Of a DNA stretch of 64,000 nt, positions 53,571 to 64,000 are shown piece by piece (the first letter of the stretch is position 1; every line of letters starts with the position of its first letter). The notes under the pieces were generated by a model, which did no database searches, was not told where the DNA came from, and worked only from the letters and a program-made list of their open reading frames with translations. Both the position numbers and the translations under genes were made by a program. Source of the stretch: Hybos culiciformis. Taxonomy: Eukaryota; Arthropoda; Insecta; Diptera; Hybotidae. The stretch is from assembly GCA_964007475.1 (NCBI GenBank), contig OZ023273.1, forward strand, positions 6,591,234 to 6,655,233. Direction: 5' to 3'.

Positions 53571-56500
53571 TTTTTTGTAAATTTTTTTTTTTTATTTACC
53601 TATTTCAAAAATTTTAACTTAAAAATAAATTAAATTATTTAATTAAATTTTAACAGTTAATAAAAAATTTACTTAACGTCACATTATAAAAACTTTTATA
53701 GCTTTATTGCTATCGACATTATCATTTTTTCACATTTATATAAAACTATAAATTTAAAGAAAATGTTTGTTTAAAATTTAAATTTTAAATTAATAACAAA
53801 TAAATCAATAAGACAAACTTCTTTATTATACCTGTATTCTAATACCTAAAATAGAAATTGAAAAAATTTCCTAGATTATAACAATTATCCTTATATATAA
53901 ATATTTATAATAAACCTCTTAAAAGTATAGAATATATGTTTCAAGTTTGAATAAAAACTATAACTAGAAATATTGTAAATATCAGAATTATTATTTTTAG
54001 AAAACTTTTTCCACTTATGTATATTTAATTTTTTTTGTTGTCAATTATATTTGCTCACATAATAAATGCATTTAATTGTTAAAAGAATAGAATATAAAAA
54101 AAGGGTTTTAAATAAAAGATAATTTAATAGTTTCAAGTACACATAGTAGGTTTTTATTTCAGTTTTTCTTTATACTGTATATACTTTAGTTTTTAAGTGT
54201 TCTAACATTTAAAATCTTTTCAGTTATATAACAATATTAAAAAAATATATAAAGGATTCAGTTTCAATTAACTATGTACCTAAATACTTATTTATAAGCT
54301 TATAAAGGAAAAACTGAAACAATATGATCATTTTATTTTGTTATAATCAAAACAATTTAATATTATTCGTATACATTATAAAATACATTAATTTATATAC
54401 TGCGAAAATTATGTTGACAATAATTTTATAAATTACTACAAGAATTCATTATTATTTTATTCACAAATACAAAGAATAATGAAGAGAGAAATTAAAATTA
54501 TATTATTAGTATAATCATTAATGAAATGTTTCAAAAGTTCATATATGTACAATAAAATCTCAAAAAATTATGGTTCAGACATAATTATTTGAAAATATGT
54601 ATAATAATATGTTATAGTAATACTAGCTGCATATAAATTTTATAGCAAAATGCAAACGCTTCTTTCTAATTATCTTTGCTCTATTTTTATTAGATCTCCA
54701 TCTTTAGCTTTAACTATATTTTTAGCAGTCTATTATAATTGACAACTAATGATATTCTAGATTTTTTCTGAAATCTAAATTTGTTGTTTTTTTTTAAATA
54801 TGATTTTTTTTTCTGACATCTAATTCGATATTATACATAGACAAGCTAAATAAATTACATCTATAATAATAAGCATAAGAATTGTTGTTTTCAACCACTT
54901 ATGTCATGTTTAGCTGAAAGTTGCTATACTAAAATCTCATACCATTATTTTAGTAATATTTTTAAATAAAATATTACATTGATTTAGACAAAACTTATCA
55001 TCATCAAAATATTTTTGAATAAAAGGATATTTTTAATTATTAGTTAATAACATTTAAAATTCTTCTTTTTAATTAATAAAATTACTATAAAATATTCTAC
55101 ACCCAACTACATGGAAAGCTAATTCTATTTTTTAAAGGAGAACTAATTTAGATATAGAATTTATGAAATATTAGTAAAATATTGAGCAAGTACATAACTA
55201 TATGTTTAAAATGAAAATTTATATTTAAAAAATATTTAAAATACGATAAATCAGTAATCAGTTCACAATAGAAAAAAAAATATTTTTAATGTATTTATCA
55301 ATGAAATATTTTTAGATTATCAATTTGAAATAATTTTATTTATATTTTCCCCTTAAAGTAAATTTTTTGGTGGCGCAACCAATTAAAATGGAAAATTTCT
55401 CTTTGTCCAAAATGTTTTCATAATTGAATTTATATTTATATATATATATATATACAGTTTTTTTTAATTAAAAGTCCTTGGAGAAAATTTATTTATGCTA
55501 TTAATTTAGTGTATGTATATAGAAAAAATAAGTATGAAAAAAAAAGCACAAAACTTATGACATTGTTTCATGATAAATGATTTGGCGAAACTTTAAGGAC
55601 ACGTCTTTTTAAATGATTCCCAACTAATTTGTTGTTTTTGTGCAAACTTAATTGTTTATCGCACGTTTTACAGCATAACGTGTAATTAATTTTTTTTTTT
55701 TGTTCAGTCTCTATGGGGACTAATTTTTTTTTTGTCGCAACACAAAATTTATTTTCTTGTTAACTTTAATTAATTTCATTAAAAAAATTTTTTTTTTTTT
55801 CTGCATAAAATTTTTCACCCTTCTTAGTATAATGTTATGGAGACTATAAATGTTATATAGTTAGACTTTTTTTTAATATATACATTTTATAATGTTTAGT
55901 AATAATGTCTCATATAAATAAAATAGTTGAAGTAAATATAAAAATATGTACAAAACATAAATTCATTATTATTTTTGTTTTTTTCTAGATTTTCATTTGT
56001 TCAGCAGGGGTTCAAAGTGCTTATTGACCCAAAGTATAATATCTTGATTAAAATCTAAATTAAAATTAAATTAAAACTCTAAAATTAACTGATGACTTTA
56101 AATTTAGATTTATTGTTTTAATTATTATGACCAAAATAAAAAAAAATTAAAAAAAAGAGTAAAAAAATTTCTGCAAAATATTCCTCCACCAATAAAACAT
56201 TTTCTTATAATTAAATTACATGTTAAACACTAATAATTATAATGTTATTAAAAAAAATATACATAATTTTAATCTCTCTCTCCAACGTTATTCTAATTTA
56301 TTTGTTTTACTTATTATTATTTCTCTAATTTTGTGTATATATATAACTGATTTTGTCTATATTTATATATATATATTTATATATATATATATATATTAAT
56401 AAATTAATAAATCATTTAGCTATTAAGTTATACAACTTTAATTAATAAATAATTAATTACGCTTGTAAAAGTTTTTTTTTTTTTATATTTTCTCTTTATT

Positions 56501-59500
56501 CTTTTTAGAGTCAAAAAAGCAAAAAATTATTATTAAAAATCTGGCTAATGATTTCATTAATTTTTCTTTTAAAAAGAAAATTTTTATGTTTAAGAAAAAT
56601 GATGAATTAAAAAAACGAGAAAAAATATACAGAAAAAAAAAAAAAAATAGAAAAAATAACGAAGTTCCTTTTTAAGCATAAAATCATAAGATTTTCATAA
56701 TTTTTTTTTTTATTTATTTTTCCATAAAAAAAAATACCCAAAACCAGAAAATAAATATTAATAATATTAAATAAATTTTTATTAATGATTTTAATCAAAA
56801 TTTTTTCAAGCGTATGCACAATGTGTATTTAAATTTTTATAACTATATATGTACATAGAGTAGCATAATAATATATTATTATATAAATATTAAACAAAAA
56901 ATTATTTATTTAAGCGACATGAAAAAAAAAAAAATTACTAAAAATGTTTTGCATGTGAAAAAGATAAATGGCTATGGAAAAATATTTTTTTTTTTTTCTA
57001 TTGCTAATTTCAAAAAAGTTTGTTACACTTTGCGTCTACAAAAAAAATTACAGGACTTGTAATTTTAAATTACTTTATATATGCACAGATATTAACTATT
57101 TCTTTTGGACTTTTGAAGATATCAAAACTGTAACCAAAATCTGTCACAAAATTTCGAAATCAAACCTGACAGTAGATTTAAGTTTAAGAACACACTAAAA
57201 GTGTAAAAGGAATAAAAAATTTTAGTCAGAATGTATAATCAAAATCTAAACTATTTTAAAAGTAAGATTCAGTCATACGTGTATTGTATGAATCTAGAAA
57301 TATTTTCAACTTTTAGTTTCAAAATTCAAACCGAATTTTGTTTAAAAAATAAATAAAAGATGACTATTTTAATATTACCATTTAAAATTGTTCTAAACCT
57401 TACAAACGGAACAGAATATTAGAAAAAGAAAATATTTATAGTTTTCAGTCAAGCATCTTAAAATAACATTACGAGGGCTTATAACAAATATTAATTAGAA
57501 ATTGAATCAATGTTCGTTTTTGCATAAAATCTGTTCCTTTCTTTATTTTTTCTTATTATACATACTTTTGTGGGTTTTTTTTTCAGAAATTTTCAAATTA
57601 TGTATAACAACTAAGAATTATTTATTTTTTGTTTTATTTTAAAACTTTTCCTTTATATATATATACTACATATTTGTATTTGCTATATTCATCTATATAT
57701 ATATACACTCAATTAGAAATGCAAGTAAAAATTTTATAATAGAGAAATTTAAAACTAATTTTATGGAAACTAAATGCAAATATAAAATAAATTAAATCTG
57801 CATAACATTTGACGAATTAAAAGTTTATTTTTAAAAGAATTTTTATTTTTATTTAAAGAAATTATAATTTTTTTTTTTTATTAAGTAGATATACTATACT
57901 TATGTATTTTTTTTATCTACACACTATATATAACATTTATACTTGTATGCGCATTGTTGATGTAAAATCATATGTTATATAAACTTTTTGTACATACTTA
58001 TATATTTTAAAAGTTAAAATGGGAAAATATTAAAATTTTATCTAAAATCTCTTTCTCATCTTATGTTAACCTTAAAAATAATAAGCTTATGAAATATTTT
58101 CTTTGTGGTTATGAACTTAAACATCTAAAAAAATAAAATACTCAAGTCCTTTTAAATCACTTTTTTAACTTTTACCTTATAAGTGTAATACAGGTAAACA
58201 GATTCTTCTTTTAAAAGTTAAATATGTCTTTTAAGTAGCAAAAAAAAAATAGAATTTTTTTTTCTATGAATTGCTAACTAAGGAGTTAAACAATTGTATT
58301 TCATTGCAAGTAACTATCAGAGTAGTATGTAGTATAAAAGTACAATATATTTAAATTATTTTAAATAACTTATTATCAATCAAAATAATTTAATTTTTTA
58401 TTTGCCCCAGTCACAGGGGCTTTAAAATTTAACATTATTGCCAAGTTTTGTTACAAAAAATTTATATTTACGTCAGAATATCGAAATAAATCTCTGACAA
58501 TATCAGACAAAAATTTAAATAAAGTTAGAGTGTATTACTTTAAGTATATAAATCATATTTAATAAAGCTAATTGCTTAGACTTATATTTATTAATTTTTT
58601 CAATTTTGATTTTATATAATTTTGAAATTGTCTAAATTGCAGTTAAAACAATTTAATACTGTAGTTAGAATATATATATATATATATATGTATATAATAT
58701 ATTTTTTTTTGATTTTCAAAACAATTTAATTTAATTCTTTTTTTCTTAATCTTTGCATTTCTTTTGACTTTACTGATTTTAATGTTAAACTTTGTTAACT
58801 TTTTTTTCACAGTAATAGCTACTTTTCTTCATAAAAAATATTGCAAACTTTTATTTTTTTTTTTTTTTTTAGAAAAGTTTGTTAAAAAATATTTCAGAAA
58901 ATTTAACAGTTTTGATGCGGTAAATTTATTTGAGAAACAAAATTATGAAGTTTGGTTTTAAGTGAATATTTTATTCGCGTATAACATGAATTGAAAAATT
59001 AATTATATTTTATTGTAAATTTTTGAAAAAATTAATTATAAACAATTTCGAATTAAAATAATTAAATTTTTAGTTTTTTTTATTCTCAAGTTTGACGAAT
59101 TTTTTTTTGGATAAAATTTACAATTATAATAATCTTTCTGGACATTGCTATCGCTCAACTCAAATGTATTTAAGCTGTTGTAGAGCTTAATAGCACTTTC
59201 ATTTTTGAGTCAAATACAAGCTATTGTCTAAATTTACAAAAAAACAAAATTTATATTTTAAATAAAATTCAAATGATTTATGTCCAGTTATGTATAAATT
59301 ATATATATTATATACATTATATAAAAATACAAATACATTACACTAAATTAAAGAAAAGGAAATTAAAAACTCTAAATATATGTATTTAAAAGTTGAGAAT
59401 TTTCCTATCTCAATCACTATCTTATATATTGTATATAACATTAAAAATAAAAATTATATAAAACAAGAGTATTTAATTGCATCTCTAAAAACATCATCAG

Positions 59501-60115
59501 CAAAAAAAACTTACAGAAAAATTAAGTAAAAATGATTTTAAAAAACATTTCTATTTTAAATTGCCTTTTTCAATTTTATTTCATATTTCTGAAATTTAGT
59601 GTAAAATCTAAATTATTTTAACTTTATTTTTATATAAATGATAGAAATGCATTTTCTGTAGAAAAAAAAATATTATTTTTTTTTTGCAAGTAAACAAGTT
59701 AGTAAATGGGAAAACTTTTAAAGACTTTTCAATATTAATTACAAAATTTGTAACACACAATATAAAATTTGTACTTGTAAATTGGCTTTTGTACAAAAAT
59801 TCTCTTCATTAAGACATTATTTGAATTTAATTTGATTTTTTTTTATTTTTTATGGTATTTTTTATTATATATTTTTGTGATTTTAGTTAAAAATTTGTGA
59901 AATAATCAAAAATTAAATAAAGTTTTATTAACTTTTTTTGGATTTTTCTTTGAAGTTTTATACATTTTGGCTAAAATAAAGAGTGTATAGGTACTTAGAT
60001 TAATGCTAATGAATGATTTGGAGAAGGGTATATGCAAAATTGTGTGCTAAATGATTTTTGAACTGTCAGAAATGTAAAATCAGTTAAATACAAAAACAAT
60101 GACATATCATGCTAT
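53571..60115. other. AT-rich non-coding DNA
   Basis: About 6.5 kb of A/T tracts. A small hairpin near 59157-59213 (TTTAAGCT / AGCTTAAT inner stem, ACTCAAATG / CATTTTTGAGT outer stem) is the only structured item noticed. Confidence 0.45.
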
Positions 60116-60123
60116 ATATACTG

Positions 60124-60608
60124 CAGGGGTGCTCTAACGTTTATGTATGGAGAGCCACATTCGAAAATCGTGAAATACTGTAGAGCCGCAAAATTATCAA
60201 TGCAAACTTAAACTTAAACTTATATCTTCAATAAATTTATTAAATAAAAAAAAACGTCCTTTTTCCTATATTTAATGTTTTGATAAAAATATAGAATTAG
60301 TTAGTCATAATGTAACATAAATTTCTTAGTAGTAAAGTAGCATAGGGCACTAAATCTCTAAATATAATGTAATTGTATTATATCAGCTTGAAAATAAATG
60401 AATTTGAAATTTGAAAAAAAATTTCAATATTACATTTAATACATTTAAAAATTACTTGAAATATGCATGAAAATCTGAAAAATTATATTAAAATTATATA
60501 ATAAAATACAAAATTTCAATTACAATATAACTTAATAATTTATTGAGCCACAATAAAAAAACCCAAAGAGCCGCATGAGGCTCAGGAGCCGCAGTTTGAG
60601 CTTGTCTG
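60124..60608. mobile_element. 485 bp hAT-type MITE, older copy
   Basis: Ends CAGGGGTGCTCTAACG and, on the other strand, CAGACAAGCTCAAACTGCGG, with GAGCCRCA-rich subterminal blocks (GGAGAGCCACATTCG, TAGAGCCGCAAAA, AGAGCCGCATGAGGCTCAGG). Flanking 8-mers ATATACTG and ATATATAG agree at 6 of 8 positions. AT-rich centre, no coding capacity. Confidence 0.75.
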
Positions 60609-60616
60609 ATATATAG

Positions 60617-61700
60617 AATTATACTCATTTTTGATTCAATTAGAACGGTCGTAAAAAATTAAAAATTGTATAGTGATATTATCCAAATGCATTATGCTAA
60701 GGTAAGCTACATTTTTTTTCATTATTTTATTTCGTTATTTCGTGGGTAAAACTTAAATCTCAGTTTTACGATTATTTATTGTTAAATAGAACAAGAAAAT
60801 TGAAATTTAGACCCATAGTTGAATTTACGGTTCAATAAAGATTTCACTTTTTGTTCTAAAGGATTTTTGTTCTAAAGAATAAACGAAAATAATTTTAGAT
60901 TTTTGGCGACATAGAAACAGTTTTCTTCAAAAAAAAAACCAAAAATTTATCAAGGATATTAAAAATATAGCTGATTGAAGTAAAATATTATACGTATACT
61001 CTCATTTCATTTTATTATTTTTTAATTTGGATATAAAAACCGATTGTTTCTCTCTGGTAAAATTGTGTTTGATCAATCAATCAGCTAGCTATGATTAAGC
61101 CTTTTCCTTTTTACTGTTCGATTTATATTTTAAATTTCAAATTCTCGAAAATTTTGTACCAATTAGCTTTGTATTTTTTTTTTTTTTAATTTTTTATTAG
61201 AATTTTGCTGAAAATTCACCAAATTTCCGATGTAGATTTGAATTTAAAATTTTTTCCTTTGATGTAAGAAAAAAAAAAATAAATTTTATGTTTTTATCTA
61301 TGCAAATTTTTATGTTTTAAGAAGAAGCCTTAATATTATTTTTTTTTTTGTATTTTTCATTCAAATGTATCACAAAAAAAGGCATAAAATCAAAGAAAAT
61401 AAAATGAGATTTTCTTTTATATCGGATTTCAAGGATTTTCCATCTTTTTTGTGTGTTAATTTAAAAAAAATAAAACGTACTATATATACGAATATATAAT
61501 ATATATACAAAAGAAGCTTAAAGATTTAAATGAGAAAACTATAAAAAAAAAAAAAAAAATTTAGAAAAAAAAAACAAACGATAATGAAACATCTGCGATT
61601 TCTCTTTATCTTTTTCGAATGTCATAATGATTCAATGTAAATTTGCTTAAAAGCTCATTCCTTTCATAAAGATTTCATATATATGAATATTCTACAGGTA
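60617..61700. other. AT-rich non-coding DNA
   Basis: Nothing recognised between the hAT MITE and the dispersed repeat. Confidence 0.45.
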
Positions 61701-61714
61701 AGATGGAAAGATCT

Positions 61715-62150
61715 TTATAGAAGAGTCCCTTTAGATTTATTAAATTAACAATATCGTTCAATTTCACGTCCCCTTAAAGATGAGGTTCTATGACTTTCAG
61801 TTTGGGAGTGAGAGATTCTTAACCATCCTAGTCTAATCATAATAAAAAAAAATTATGTATTTTATATCCTTTTAAAAGTTGTAATGGATTCCAATAAAAT
61901 TATATATCTCGGACAGATACATGTTGGTAAGATCCCGATTGTGTCCAAGTATTTGGACTAGGAACTGAAAGGTGTAATGGTATTGAACTAACCTAACAAA
62001 TATAGTATTTAGCCCCTGGTTGTGACAAAAGGAATTTGAAAGTAAAGTATCTTAAATCAAATTGTTTAAAATAGACTTCATTTCAGAGGTACTGTTATAT
62101 ATATTTTTTAGATTGATTTAAATATATTCAATGGCATATAATACTTGTCA
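61715..62150 (+). repeat. Dispersed repeat, copy 2
   Basis: Diverged same-orientation copy of the sequence at 53085-53570. The middle (about 61880-62030) differs, with an insertion-like stretch containing CGGACAGATACATGTTGGTA and GATCCCGATTGTGTCC. Confidence 0.6.
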
Positions 62151-64000
62151 AACTAATCGAATATATTAAAAATTTTGTGTCAATAATTTTATTTGATTAA
62201 GTAACATTTAAATTTCTAAAAGAAAAATTTGTGTACATATACTGAAAATATTTATATGAATCGAAATAGCTATATCCAAAAAAAAAATTATATGTTTTAT
62301 ATATAATTGTCGTTTGTAAAATAATTAAATTGAATAATTAACAATGCATCGAAAAATAAAAAAAATATATATATTCTTAATGGATTAAAATTTAAAGTTT
62401 ATATAAAGTATCTAAAAATGTGAAATATTAGGACAATTCCGGGTGTTCATATACATAAAAACAATGTATACATATAAACATACCTATAAATTATTTTTTT
62501 TTTGTCTTTTCCCATTCTTTCTGCTTTTATGAATGAGTTTAATTTTTTTTTTAAATTAAAATTCCTATGAAATGAAATGAAGGCAATATATTTTAATGGG
62601 ATTAAAATTAAGATAAAAGACAAAAATTGAAATTGAAAAATCATTAAATATTATATTGTTAGTGCAATTGAAAAATTATTTTTTTACATGAAAAACTCTT
62701 TACAAATGATATATAATGTTGTTTCTGCAAAAAAAACCTATTTATATATATCTATAGAGAAAAATTATTTTTCTTTAATAATTTTTGGTCATCTATCTTC
62801 TAAATCCATTTTGTTTCTCTTGATAAATCGTATATAACAAAAGTTTATTTCTAAATTTATTTTTAATTATCCTTGCTCTATCCTTGTTATTTTCTTAATA
62901 TAAAAAATTTCAACAGGCAAATTGTCAAAAAAAAATATATACTAAAATCTTCCTATGTTCTTTGCAAAAGATTAATAATGCTCTCGTCTTGAGTATAATG
63001 TACACACTGAAAAGAAAAATCGTTGGAAAATTGACTATAAGAAACAGCTTTAAACTTTCAGTGCATTTCCGAACACCTCGCTGTTTATTAGAACCCAAAA
63101 TTGACCTTCCTTTTGAAGAAACAAGACCAATGATAATATTGACCAGCTAGTAATATGGTATTATTAACCTACAATTGCATATGGTACAAGATAGTGTACA
63201 ACATATTCAATAAATCATGGACGGAATGGAAAGAAGTTATATGCAGCAACAAACTACATTTTTTTTAGAATAAACCTTGAATTTCAATTTAAAAAAAAAA
63301 TAAAAATCAATTTTTAAATTTATAACGAAAATGTGTACAAAAAAAAAATTCACATTTACTTATGTAAGAAATTGCAAATTGGCCCATTTTCTTTATACAT
63401 TTCTGAATTATATACATTCATATAAATAATATTGAAAAGGAATGGAATTTATTTTTTTTTGTTATAAATATGATTTTCTTTTTTATACAAGTTACATGCG
63501 AGAAGAATTTGAAGAAAATAAAATGTATGGAGAAAATAATATTTTTGACCTATATATTTTCTCTGTAATATTCAGAAATAGTTTTAATGTAAATATAATA
63601 ATGTAGTTATTATTTAAAATATTTATGAAAAATCTGTAAAAAAAAAAAGAATTATTTTTCATGATAAAAATCATTGAAATTTGTAGATTTTGAAGGTTTA
63701 TATAGTTTTATTTCATGTATTTTTTAAAAAAAGTATATCTTTTGTATAGCCGGATATAGAATACACATTTAGTGTATGAACGATAGTATATTATATGTAC
63801 GTAGACGTCAATATTTATTTGTGTAAATTATTTTTGAATTAGTGAATATTTCGTTGATAGGAGATTTGATTTTTTATCTTAAAAAAATTTATTGAATGTT
63901 TTTATTTTATTTAAATTTTTTAAGCCATTAATTTGGAATAAAAACCATTTTTTATAGCGTGTAAATCTTCTTTGTTTTTTTTATCCAAAATTTAGTTTTT
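62151..64000. other. AT-rich non-coding DNA to window end
   Basis: One coding-like patch is listed separately (62971-63150); otherwise A/T tracts only. Confidence 0.45.
62971..63150 (+). other. Coding-like patch, unrecognised
   Basis: After TTTGCAAAAG the frame INNALVLSIMYTLKRKIVGK continues through HFRTPRCLLEPKIDLPFEET to RPMIILTS and a stop. Codon use is less AT-driven than nearby. It could be a decayed gene or transposon fragment. Confidence 0.25.

Overview
This is nuclear DNA from an insect, most likely a fly or a relative. It is extremely AT-rich. Evidence for an insect: a ZAD-type C2H2 zinc-finger gene, a MADF/BESS-like gene (both families expanded in insects), short AT-rich introns with GT..AG borders, and a dense load of hAT-type and fold-back DNA transposons. 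The species cannot be named from the sequence.

Layout. 1-1714: 3' part of a non-LTR retrotransposon entering from the left edge. 1715-5534: AT-rich non-coding DNA holding a G-run-rich TIR element (3832-4197). 5535-9331: last two exons of a TRMT9B/fid-type tRNA-methyltransferase-like gene; its 5' exons with SAM motif I are not seen in the window. 9332-14900: intergenic, with a 680 bp hAT relic, a 321 bp hAT MITE, a decayed LINE fragment and a 149 bp TIR MITE. 14916-15962: two-exon MADF/BESS-like gene. 17378-21608: about 4.2 kb made largely of inverted-repeat elements (two related hAT MITEs, a TAA-flanked MITE with an inverted partial copy, and four long fold-back palindromes). 21763-25147: eight-exon, 649-aa ZAD zinc-finger gene with ten fingers; a hAT MITE ends about 155 bp upstream of its start codon.

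From about 25.2 kb to the end (nearly 39 kb) there is no convincing intact gene. The stretch holds three more hAT MITEs (26907-27576, 41530-41701, 60124-60608), a Helitron-like 5' end, three tRNA-SINE-like relics, a pair of diverged dispersed repeats (53.1 and 61.7 kb), weak odorant-receptor-like relics near 40.4-41.0 kb, and a few GC-elevated islands with splice-like borders that could be isolated exons or decayed gene pieces. It could be intergenic DNA or the intron of a very long gene.

The three genes are unrelated in function (a methyltransferase-like protein and two probable DNA-binding regulators) and show no sign of acting together. The most notable structure is the fold-back cluster at 17.4-21.6 kb.
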